Positions 1 to 5,991 of a stretch of DNA of 9,283 nt are shown here, piece by piece (position 1 is the first letter of the stretch; each line of letters begins with the position of its first letter). The DNA lies in contig CALHST010000361.1 of NCBI GenBank assembly GCA_938038825.1, forward strand, positions 1-9,283, given 5' to 3'. The position numbers were made by a program, and so were the translations under genes. The notes under the pieces are model-generated. The model ran no database searches. It worked only from the letters and a program-made list of their open reading frames with translations, and was not told the origin of the DNA. This DNA comes from an uncultured Paracoccaceae bacterium (GTDB lineage: Bacteria; Pseudomonadota; Alphaproteobacteria; Rhodobacterales; Rhodobacteraceae).

Positions 1-803
1 CCCATATCTTGGATCGAAATCACAGCACCCGTCTGCATCAATTCCAGCGTGGCTTCCATAAGACGCTTTTCTGTGAAGGGGTCACCAACTTGGACAGTGG
101 GGCGTTTTTCTTCGATGGTATCATCGAATTCGGCTGAGGCCATGGTGGCACCACCAACACCATCGCGGCCGGTTTTCGCACCCAAATACACAACGGGCAT
201 ACCAACGCCAGAAGCTGCCGAATAGAAAATCTTGTCCGCGTCTGCGAGGCCCGCTGCGAAGGCGTTCACAAGACAGTTGCCATTGTATGCAGGATCAAAG
301 CGCACTTCACCGCCCGCGCAAGGCACACCAAAGCAGTTGCCATAACCGCCGACGCCTTCCACCACGCCGTTCACAAGCTGGCGGGTTTTGTGGTGCGATG
401 GTTCCCCAAAGCTGAGAGAGTTCATCGACGCAATAGGGCGCGCGCCCATCGTGAAGACGTCACGCAGGATGCCGCCAACACCTGTGGCCGCCCCTTGATA
501 GGGTTCGATATAAGAGGGGTGGTTGTGGCTTTCCATTTTGAAAACGACAGCTTGCCCGTCGCCAATATCCACAACACCGGCGTTTTCACCGGGGCCACAA
601 ATCACCTGCGGCCCTGTTGTGGGCAGCTTTTTCAAATGCAGCTTGGACGATTTATACGAACAATGTTCGTTCCACATGGCCGAGAAAATGCCAAGTTCCG
701 TAAAAGTCGGTTCGCGCCCGATGATGTTAAGAATTTCGCCGTATTCATCCGGCTTCAATCCATGTGCGGCGATCAGATCTTTGGTGATGGCAGGCTCGGT
801 CAT
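1..803 (-). CDS. purL: Phosphoribosylformylglycinamidine synthase subunit PurL (5' part)
   Basis: PurL is the synthetase subunit of FGAM synthase. It catalyses the ATP-dependent conversion of FGAR to FGAM in cytosolic purine biosynthesis, using ammonia supplied by PurQ with PurS as partner. The visible 267 complete codons start at an ATG (801-803) and run off the left edge, so the C-terminal part (about 450 residues in the usual small-type PurL of 710-740) is missing. Diagnostic motifs, read directly, are NEHCSYK at residues 45-51, CGPGENAGVVDIGDG at about 69-83, the nucleotide and metal motif ESHNHPS at 91-97, GAATGVGGILRD at about 104-115 and GAKTGRDGVGGATM at about 208-221. The final residues, SIQDMG, match the family. 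The short N-terminus shows this is the small PurL used with separate PurS and PurQ, not the 1,300-residue fused form. The ribosome site is weak (GGGGAC about 5 bases upstream). A sigma70-like promoter lies at 944-972. Identity is very secure. Confidence 0.97.
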   Translation of the reverse strand, partial: MTEPAITKDLIAAHGLKPDEYGEILNIIGREPTFTELGIFSAMWNEHCSYKSSKLHLKKLPTTGPQVICGPGENAGVVDIGDGQAVVFKMESHNHPSYIEPYQGAATGVGGILRDVFTMGARPIASMNSLSFGEPSHHKTRQLVNGVVEGVGGYGNCFGVPCAGGEVRFDPAYNGNCLVNAFAAGLADADKIFYSAASGVGMPVVYLGAKTGRDGVGGATMASAEFDDTIEEKRPTVQVGDPFTEKRLMEATLELMQTGAVISIQDM

Positions 804-835
804 TCTGGTCCCCAGTGTCCCGTTGGCAGAGTTTG

Positions 836-866
836 GGCACCTCTTAACGTGCCGGGTCCAGAGGTG
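836..866 (-). promoter_or_regulatory. Stem-loops in the purL leader
   Basis: The leader contains a perfect 7 bp inverted repeat, CACCTCT (838-844) with AGAGGTG (860-866). An overlapping 5 bp repeat, GGCAC (836-840) with GTGCC (849-853), shares bases with the first, so the two hairpins exclude each other. No U-run follows, so it is not a classical terminator. It could be a leader fold affecting purL expression or simply chance. Confidence 0.25.
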
Positions 867-943
867 GAAGACCATAGGTTCCTGCATCGTACGCTTGTTT
901 CGAACGCGGCACACCGTTCAGATCGGAAAACGCCTAACCTGCG

Positions 944-972
944 AGGATAATGTGCTGTCTGCAAAGTGTCAT
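944..972 (-). promoter_or_regulatory. Probable sigma70 promoter of purL
   Basis: Read on the minus strand, a -35 box ATGACA (967-972) is separated by exactly 17 bases from a -10 box TATCCT (944-949). These match the consensus at 5 of 6 and 4 of 6 positions. Transcription would start near 937 and give a leader of about 134 bases before the purL ATG. It is the best such match I found upstream of purL, but it is a pattern call only. Confidence 0.5.
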
Positions 973-1376
973 TTTTGTCGATTCAGTTGGGAGCGTCGCG
1001 CAAAGGTAAACGAGGGGCATTTTGTCCTGCGCGCCGTGTCGTTTCCATCAACTTTAAAGCACAAATCTAGCGGCCAAACCGGGTGCACGTTGCGCGTCAA
1101 AGTGCCTGTTTGCAGGACGTCAAAGGTCGGTCGTATGAGCAAAATAATGACTGATTCGCACAATAACGTATCAATTTCGCACTGATTCATTACCCTTTTT
1201 GGTTGAATTTGGGTGATGAAATCGCTGAATCGTCAACTCACGCGGGAAGGTTGGGCAGTTTTTCTTGACCATAACGCGAATGTGGCTTCTTTTTGACCAG
1301 TCTCGTTTTTTTTTGAGACCTACTATTTGCTGTATTTTTTGTTTCGAGTTTTTTGGCACGTTTGTCTTATTGGTAC

Positions 1377-1382
1377 GGAGGT
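1377..1382 (+). promoter_or_regulatory. Ribosome binding site that fixes the VPLPA-CTERM start
   Basis: GGAGGT lies six bases (AAATTT) before the ATG at 1389. This near-ideal site decides for the ATG over an in-frame TTG at 1353 that would add 12 residues ahead of the signal peptide. Confidence 0.85.
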
Positions 1383-1388
1383 AAATTT

Positions 1389-2126
1389 ATGTTTGGAAGA
1401 TTATTTGCGGTGTCCTTGGTCGCAGTAACGGGGATCTTTACGGCTTCGGCAGGTGACGCCGCAACGTTCAGCTTCGGAAACTCAGGGTCCTTTCCCACTG
1501 ACAACAGCAACGGGCAAGACACACTAACCAGCGGTGTCACAGTAGATGGCGTTACACTGACGCTGTATGGATCGGTTTCCATCGTTCCGGGCGCTGTGGG
1601 CAGCACGTTTGATGCAACGGCTGATCCGAGAACGGTTATCAATCAGAACGTCGGTGCGGGGGTTTGCGGCGACAACCTGCTTGGAACTATGGGCTGTATA
1701 GGGCAGCCCCTTATCGATTCCGGCGAGATGATGATTTTCGGCTTTAGCGAAGCGGTCACCGTGGAGTCGCTAGACGTGTTCAACAACGACCAAAATGACT
1801 TCGTGGATTTTTGGTACGGCGACGCGTTGGATAGCCTGATATATTCCTATTCTGACAATTTGATTGGTCCTCCTGACAGAACACAGTTCATCGACAATCC
1901 GTCGGGTGACTTTTCTGACATTCTCTTTTTCGGCGTGTCACTGCGGCCCCAAGCGACAACGGGCGGAGGCGGTTCCGGTAACCAGCAGGATCAATTCCGC
2001 GTCGATGGGATCTCTTTCACCGTAAGAACTTTGCAAACGGTGCCGCTGCCAGCAGGGGGATTGCTTCTTCTGTCGGGCCTGATCGGTGTTGGTGCCTTGC
2101 GTCGGCGGCAGAACGCCACCCGCTGA
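1389..2126 (+). CDS. VPLPA-CTERM sorting domain-containing secreted protein
   Basis: A 245-residue exported protein of unknown function. Residues 1-25 are a signal peptide (basic start MFGR, hydrophobic core, likely cleavage around ASAGDAA). The body (26-215) is Ser/Gly/Asp/Asn-rich, probably beta-rich, with two Cys at 93 and 103 that could form a disulfide. It has a Gly-rich linker at 192-197 and FRVDGISF at 203-210, a phrase typical of PEP-CTERM-like proteins just before the tail. The tail has the three expected parts: VPLPAG at 218-223, a hydrophobic helix at about 222-236, and RRR at 238-240. Known biology: the VPLPA variant of PEP-CTERM tails is found in Rhodobacteraceae and is processed by a dedicated exosortase, usually encoded elsewhere; none is in this window. 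The gene appears monocistronic, with a strong ribosome site and its own terminator. Inference: a surface or exopolysaccharide-associated protein. The sorting class is secure; the function is unknown. Confidence 0.92.
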   Translation: MFGRLFAVSLVAVTGIFTASAGDAATFSFGNSGSFPTDNSNGQDTLTSGVTVDGVTLTLYGSVSIVPGAVGSTFDATADPRTVINQNVGAGVCGDNLLGTMGCIGQPLIDSGEMMIFGFSEAVTVESLDVFNNDQNDFVDFWYGDALDSLIYSYSDNLIGPPDRTQFIDNPSGDFSDILFFGVSLRPQATTGGGGSGNQQDQFRVDGISFTVRTLQTVPLPAGGLLLLSGLIGVGALRRRQNATR

Positions 2127-2154
2127 GGATATTGCGCAAGACTGACAAACATGC

Positions 2155-2183
2155 GCCCGCCGCTTAACGTGGCGGGCATTTTT
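2155..2183 (+). terminator. Rho-independent terminator of the VPLPA-CTERM gene
   Basis: GCCCGCC (2155-2161) pairs perfectly with GGCGGGC (2171-2177) around a nine-base loop, in which a further C-G pair and a G-T wobble can form. TTTTT (2179-2183) follows directly. It sits 29 bases after the stop codon. It lacks a T-run in the other direction, so it serves the plus strand only. Confidence 0.88.
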
Positions 2184-2218
2184 GCGTCTTACGTTGTAAG
2201 TCTTGCAAGCGATGACGC

Positions 2219-2238
2219 GTGACACTGCGACGTGTCAC
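2219..2238. repeat. Inverted repeat between convergent genes
   Basis: GTGACAC (2219-2225) and GTGTCAC (2232-2238) form a perfect 7 bp inverted repeat with a six-base spacer. It lies between the plus-strand terminator and the 3' end of the minus-strand dehydrogenase. No T-run follows on either strand. It may be a 3' hairpin of the dehydrogenase transcript or a protein-binding site. Confidence 0.4.
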
Positions 2239-2285
2239 ACATGCGCGCTTTTCTGCATGATGCTGCATTTGGTGACAAAACAGAG

Positions 2286-3188
2286 TTACGCGTCGAGGAA
2301 CGGTTTGGACAAGGTTTCCAACGCGTTCCAAAGAAGGGTCGATTTGGCCGTATCAAGTGCGATGTCGTTTTGTTGCAAGTCGACGGTGCCAAACACATTG
2401 TGCAAATATGTCCCACGAGGGATCTCTTGCGTGGCTGCGATCAGCGCGGTTTGAGCGCCTTGTTCTTCTGAAACAAACAGACGGTTTTTGAGATCCCCCA
2501 TAAGGCCGGATTTTGAACCGGCAAATCCGCTTGCGACAACGCCGGGATGAACGGCCATTGCGTTGAGATGCGGATAGCGATCATTCAACTCGCGCATCTG
2601 CCACATGTTCCCAAGTTTACTGCGTGCATAGGCCATAGGCCCCATCCTGAAATGGAAGTTCGGCGTACAATCATTGGCTATGGCGTATATGTCACCCGTG
2701 GTCATGATGATCCGTGCCTGTGGGGACAATTGACCGCGTCCAAGGAGCGTTTGATAGAGGATGTGGTGACCCAGAACATTGACGGCGCATGTTTTTTCCA
2801 CACCCAGACTGTTTTGCGAATACCGATCAAACATAGCACCTGCGTTACAGATCACGATGTCGAACATGTCTTTCTGGACGATATCCAGGGCAGCCATCAC
2901 CGAAGCCGGTTCCCCCAAGTCGCCAATCAAGGCCTTGGCATCAAGAGCACGCCCCGAATTTATCGAGACACCCCGTGACAGCGTCGTAACGTGGGCTCCT
3001 TTGTCCAGCAAACCGCGCGAGATGAACTCCCCAACCCCGGATTGCCCCCCAGTCACCAGGACGGACATGCCGTTCAGTTCGGGTGTTGGCGGGCAGGTGA
3101 TGGTTTTGCTGCGTTGGCGCCACATAGAGGCCAAGACTCGGGGAAGGCGCCGTGTGGGTGGCCGTGTGGATTTTATCTGGAGTGTCAT
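2286..3188 (-). CDS. Short-chain dehydrogenase/reductase (retinol dehydrogenase-like)
   Basis: A 300-residue NAD(P)-dependent oxidoreductase of the SDR superfamily; the substrate is unknown. The Rossmann fold begins after a 40-residue N-terminal extension. It shows the glycine motif TGGQSGVG at residues 46-53, an Arg at the end of beta-2 (SRG, 71-73) that suggests NADP(H), GDL at 89-91, NAG at 115-117 and the structural Asn in NVLG at 137-140. The catalytic pair is in YARSK at 187-191, and HPG is at 214-216. The long segment between beta-5 and the Tyr resembles the retinol or protochlorophyllide-reductase-like SDR group. Oddity: where the catalytic Ser is expected the sequence reads IMTTGD (161-166), so Thr replaces Ser. 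The start ATG at 3186-3188 has AGAGG six bases upstream. A palindrome about 40 bases upstream (3226-3243) suggests repressor control. The neighbouring channel gene is on the same strand but 217 bases upstream, so the two are probably not one operon. Family is secure; the exact role is unknown. Confidence 0.92.
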   Translation of the reverse strand: MTLQIKSTRPPTRRLPRVLASMWRQRSKTITCPPTPELNGMSVLVTGGQSGVGEFISRGLLDKGAHVTTLSRGVSINSGRALDAKALIGDLGEPASVMAALDIVQKDMFDIVICNAGAMFDRYSQNSLGVEKTCAVNVLGHHILYQTLLGRGQLSPQARIIMTTGDIYAIANDCTPNFHFRMGPMAYARSKLGNMWQMRELNDRYPHLNAMAVHPGVVASGFAGSKSGLMGDLKNRLFVSEEQGAQTALIAATQEIPRGTYLHNVFGTVDLQQNDIALDTAKSTLLWNALETLSKPFLDA

Positions 3189-3225
3189 GGGGTGCCTCTT
3201 CGGTTTCGAAAAGGGATACGCAAAG

Positions 3226-3243
3226 CTGAACCGATTGGTTCAG
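3226..3243 (-). promoter_or_regulatory. Probable repressor operator upstream of the dehydrogenase
   Basis: CTGAACC (3226-3232) and GGTTCAG (3237-3243) form a perfect palindrome around four bases. It lies 37 bases upstream of the dehydrogenase start, overlapping where a -35 region would fall (on the minus strand CTGAAC, then 17 bases, then CGTATC). Size and symmetry resemble TetR-family operators. There is no run of T residues on the minus strand after it, which argues against a terminator for the upstream channel gene. No TetR gene is in the window. Confidence 0.5.
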
Positions 3244-3304
3244 TTTTGGATTTCGCTCACGCGCGTCTTCTGCGGCGAAAGACCCAAACCACCGAAACGG
3301 CGTT

Positions 3305-3405
3305 TTATGTGACCGCGCATATGAGGTGGTCAATGAATTCATCAATGCGGTCCAAAACGTCCGCGCTATGGGCCGCAAAGAAATCCGGCCCTGTTGGACT
3401 TTGTC
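3305..3405 (-). pseudogene. Coding-like fragment, possible remnant C-terminus
   Basis: Immediately after the channel stop codon, one minus-strand frame reads through 28 residues (3308-3391) with protein-like character: GPDFFAAHSADVLDRIDEF, then IDHLICAVT, then TAA at 3305-3307. It has an amphipathic helix pattern and no low-complexity bias. No ATG or ribosome site precedes it in frame, and further upstream, inside the end of the channel gene, the frame stops looking coding (Gly/Cys-rich). It could be the leftover 3' end of a lost gene, or chance. I cannot assign a family. Confidence 0.2.
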
Positions 3406-5697
3406 TTATCGGTCGTTTTGCTTGCCCCCCGCAGTGGCAGCGGCAGCTTCGGCTTGGGCGGCGTCAGCGGCGGATGTGGCCGCGGCGGAAATGGCGGCTT
3501 TGTCCTCTTCAGTGAGGGACTCCCGGCCTTCCATACTGGGCAGGGCGACGCGGACTTCCCGGCGGGCAAAGTCGATGTTGTTTTCACCGAAGGCGGCAGA
3601 GACGCGATTAAAGATCTCTTTGCGGATCATGAATTGCTTGCCCGGCTTGGCCATAAACTTGCCCCGGATCACCATGCCCACATCGTCGATTTCCAACACG
3701 CCCTGTGATTTAAAGGGCTGCAGGAAGTCTTGCCCCAAATCCGGGTGATCCAACATATCCGCGCCGATCTTTTTGAAGATCTTTTTGACTTTGTTGGGGT
3801 CCGTGTCGAAAGGCACGGTAAAGCGCAGCTTCATGATCACCCAATCGCGCGAATAATTGGTGATTTTGGGGATCTCGCCATAGGGAATGGTGTGCACGGG
3901 GCCTTTGTGGTGGCGCAACTGCATGGAGCGGATCGAGATTTTCTCGACAGTGCCAAAGGTGCCTTCGATTTCCACATATTCGCCTGTGCGAAAGGCGTCA
4001 TCCACAAGGAAGAAGATGCCCGACACGACATCGGTCACCAGCTTTTGCGCTCCAAAACCAATGGCCAGACCAACGATACCAGCACCAGCAAGCAGCGGGG
4101 TTGTGTCCACACCAATGTTCGACAGGCCCAGCAGCAGGAACAGCACAACGATGGCCACACGGCTGGTGGCCAGCACCAAAGGCAGGACCGTGGACAGGCG
4201 AGAGCCCCCCGTGCCGCCGCCATCGCCGCCAAAATCCGCGTTTTCGGGATCATAACCCGCAGCGGTCATTTCGGCGGCAAGCTTACGGTTGATGTAAAGC
4301 GAGACGATTTCATAAATCAGATAGCCGATCGAAATGATCATCATGAATTCGATCAACCGCGCGGCAAGCTGTGCGCCAATCCCGGCGGTGGCAATCGAAG
4401 ACGGGGTCATGCCCCAGAATTGGCCGACCGTGATCAGCACCAGACCAAAGACGATCACGCGGCCAATGCGGATATAGCTGCGCTTGGTGGCGTGATAGGC
4501 GCGCTCGGCCACCGGGCCTTCGCCCATCATCGGGGGGACCAAATGGCTGACCAGCCCGCGAATGGTGGTGTCCATCAGCGGGGCGAACATCAACAAGGCC
4601 ATGGTTTTGTAATGCGGTGCGGATCGCAGCAGTTCAAAGTTGCCATAGCTGACAACGACATTCACAACCCACCATGTGCCAACTGTTACGGCGATCCCGA
4701 AAAAGGGGAAGAAACGCGCGACGCGATCTTCCATTGGGGTGACGTCTTCTTTGCCGCGCATCATGTCATAAAACGGCTTGCGATAGCGCCAGATCAGGAT
4801 AGCAAGATACAGGTGCACAATCCCGTTTAGCCAAAAGCCCAAACGCGTTTCGCCCAACGGCACACCGTTCAAGGCGTTAAACTGGATGATGACCTGGGAT
4901 CCGCCAATGATCAGGGCCAGGATCACGTTGTGAAAGACCGTCGCCCGTGCGGTTTGATCCGTTGCATTCACCAGCCGATAGGCAGGGTTGTCCGGTGCCA
5001 TGACAAAACGACCAATGGCCCAGGCAATGCGGGGGAAACCGATCAGCCAAGGCCCAATCAGCGAAGAATAGACCAGCATGTCAGGCGGCATCACAATGCG
5101 CGACAGGATCGCAGCCGCAACGATAAACACGCCCACGCCCAGGATATCGCGGCACAGACGCTTGAACAGAACGCTCAGAGTCTGCCGCAGGTTTTTACCC
5201 TCGGTCGGCATGTCGGCCATGGTGTGCCACTTGCGGGTGAACTGATGAAAGACGAACTCGGCCGCGAGGGCCACAATGATCACCCCAAGAAACAGGCCCA
5301 GAAAGGTCAGGATGCCTGAAACGCCAAACGTATCGAAGAAGTTGGAAAACGCTTTGGACTGACCCGACACCAGCAAGGGAAGTTTTTGAACCGGCACAAT
5401 GACTGATTGGGCCGCACCTGTGGTAAGATGATAAAAGAAGTCCGAAACACCGCCACTGTCATTGGCCAAATTTTCGGCCTTGGTTCCCAGCTGCTCAAGC
5501 AGGATGTCGCGCACTTGGCCGTCGGACAGACGAGACACAAGTGCTTCGGCTTCGGATTCCGTCAACGGGGTATCCAGATCCACAGTCTCTTCAGCGCTGG
5601 AGCCGCTGTCTAGTGACATCAAGGATTGGGCGTGAATGGGAGAAACCCCGAGACTGGCCCACAGGCACAACAACGCTGTCGCTAGAATCATACGCAT
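3406..5697 (-). CDS. Mechanosensitive ion channel, MscS family, multi-pass extended form
   Basis: A 763-residue inner-membrane channel predicted to open under membrane tension and release solutes on osmotic downshock. Residues 1-23 are a signal peptide ending in IHAQS. A periplasmic segment follows (about 24-125, with a short helical stretch), then about nine or ten hydrophobic segments between residues 127 and 525. The conserved MscS module comes next: pore helix AGAGIVGLAIGFGAQ starting at about 537, then TDVVSGIFFLVDD, the beta domain GEYVEIEGTFGTVEKI at about 572-587, IPYGEIPKITNYSRDW to about 619, and the alpha/beta cytoplasmic domain to about 720. The C-terminus is an Ala-rich tail (about 734-757). 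It is far longer than E. coli MscS (286 residues) and nearer the size of YbiO/YnaI-like members. The start at 5697 is chosen because a signal peptide follows at once and GGGGGAC lies seven bases upstream. A longer frame to 5826 would run into a terminator. Probably transcribed alone. Confidence 0.93.
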   Translation of the reverse strand: MRMILATALLCLWASLGVSPIHAQSLMSLDSGSSAEETVDLDTPLTESEAEALVSRLSDGQVRDILLEQLGTKAENLANDSGGVSDFFYHLTTGAAQSVIVPVQKLPLLVSGQSKAFSNFFDTFGVSGILTFLGLFLGVIIVALAAEFVFHQFTRKWHTMADMPTEGKNLRQTLSVLFKRLCRDILGVGVFIVAAAILSRIVMPPDMLVYSSLIGPWLIGFPRIAWAIGRFVMAPDNPAYRLVNATDQTARATVFHNVILALIIGGSQVIIQFNALNGVPLGETRLGFWLNGIVHLYLAILIWRYRKPFYDMMRGKEDVTPMEDRVARFFPFFGIAVTVGTWWVVNVVVSYGNFELLRSAPHYKTMALLMFAPLMDTTIRGLVSHLVPPMMGEGPVAERAYHATKRSYIRIGRVIVFGLVLITVGQFWGMTPSSIATAGIGAQLAARLIEFMMIISIGYLIYEIVSLYINRKLAAEMTAAGYDPENADFGGDGGGTGGSRLSTVLPLVLATSRVAIVVLFLLLGLSNIGVDTTPLLAGAGIVGLAIGFGAQKLVTDVVSGIFFLVDDAFRTGEYVEIEGTFGTVEKISIRSMQLRHHKGPVHTIPYGEIPKITNYSRDWVIMKLRFTVPFDTDPNKVKKIFKKIGADMLDHPDLGQDFLQPFKSQGVLEIDDVGMVIRGKFMAKPGKQFMIRKEIFNRVSAAFGENNIDFARREVRVALPSMEGRESLTEEDKAAISAAATSAADAAQAEAAAATAGGKQNDR

Positions 5698-5824
5698 AGT
5701 GGCGTCCCCCGTGACGTTTTTCCTGCAGCATGGTCTAGGCGCACGAGCGCAGCAAGACATAGCACAAGGATGAATGCGATAAACGTGGGCAAACCGAAAA
5801 GAAACGCGCACATTTATGAGGCGC
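5698..5824 (-). other. Leader and promoter region of the MscS-family gene
   Basis: This is a non-coding stretch between the upstream terminator and the channel ATG, so the channel gene must have its own promoter here. I see GGGGGAC (on the minus strand) about seven bases before the ATG as the ribosome site, but no clear -35/-10 pair. The upstream in-frame codons are Cys- and Arg-rich and do not look like protein. Confidence 0.45.
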
Positions 5825-5854
5825 AAAAAAAAGGCCGAGCATAAGGCTCGGCCT
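5825..5854 (-). terminator. Strong Rho-independent terminator downstream of the LysR gene
   Basis: On the minus strand AGGCCGAGC pairs perfectly over 9 bp with GCTCGGCCT (5846-5854 with 5832-5840) around a five-base loop, followed by eight T residues (5832-5825). It lies 138 bases after the LysR stop. It could end the LysR transcript, a separate small RNA, or both. Confidence 0.9.
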
Positions 5855-5912
5855 AGTCCAACAGGGAGGTTGAAGAAGAGATCGCCTAAACGTTCATCGC
5901 CTTCACGTTAGG
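5825..5912 (-). ncRNA. Candidate small RNA with a CUCCCU hairpin loop
   Basis: Between the LysR stop and the channel leader, the minus strand shows three successive hairpins and no open frame of note. The first pairs CCTAACG with CGTTTAGG (5906-5912 with 5885-5892, one bulge). The second pairs TTCAAC with GTTGGA (5869-5874 with 5857-5862) around the loop CTCCCT. The third is the terminator at 5825-5854. The pyrimidine-rich part and the exposed CTCCCT would be anti-Shine-Dalgarno in nature. A possible heat-shock-sigma-like promoter (CTTGAA, 17 bases, CTAATT) lies just upstream and would start the RNA near 5906, giving about 80 bases. Known parallel: the CcsR RNAs of Rhodobacter also expose CU-rich loops before a terminator. 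The alternative is a structured 3' untranslated region of the LysR mRNA. Confidence 0.4.
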
Positions 5913-5991
5913 AATTAGGCATCAAGGTGCGTCCATTCAAGGAAAAAAATGTCCCAATTTAGGAATGCCTGTTATGCAATAGGCGCATAGC

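Larger units (their letters stand above)
804..1388. other. Long intergenic region between purL and the VPLPA-CTERM gene
   Basis: No convincing gene lies in these 585 bases. The short open frames here are basic or low-complexity and lack ribosome sites and recognisable motifs. The left part holds the purL promoter and leader. The middle holds two copies of ACTGATTC (1150-1157 and 1181-1188), 31 bp apart. The right part (about 1190-1388) is AT-rich with many T-runs and the leader of the downstream plus-strand gene. That leader includes a GTCTC/GAGAC inverted repeat (1300-1304 and 1315-1319) flanking nine T residues. I could not identify a convincing promoter for the plus-strand gene. Confidence 0.6.

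Noticed and set aside
390..1185. Overlapping plus-strand open frames across the start of purL
   Set aside because: They are antisense to purL, have no recognisable motifs, and extend into the intergenic region only by chance lack of stops.
969..1359. Two short minus-strand open frames (73 and 62 codons) in the gap after purL
   Set aside because: They have basic, low-complexity composition, no ribosome site and no recognisable motif, and lie in AT-rich leader sequence.
1353..1369. TTGGCACG resembling a sigma54 -24 element
   Set aside because: The required GC of the -12 element is absent at the right spacing (TCTT instead of TTGC), and the transcript would start almost on top of the ribosome site.
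3225..3247. Palindrome plus TTTT as a Rho-independent terminator on the plus strand
   Set aside because: No plus-strand gene precedes it, and only four T residues follow. On the minus strand no T-run follows, so an operator is the better reading.
3730..4830. Long 366-codon plus-strand open frame opposite the MscS gene
   Set aside because: It lies entirely antisense to a well-supported membrane protein gene, and its product is His/Asp/Gln-rich as expected for the mirror of hydrophobic codons. No domain or ribosome site is recognisable.
5698..5826. Longer N-terminus for the MscS-family protein
   Set aside because: The extra 43 residues are Cys/Arg-rich and precede a clear signal peptide. The frame begins inside the T-run of an upstream terminator, while the ATG at 5697 has a ribosome site.
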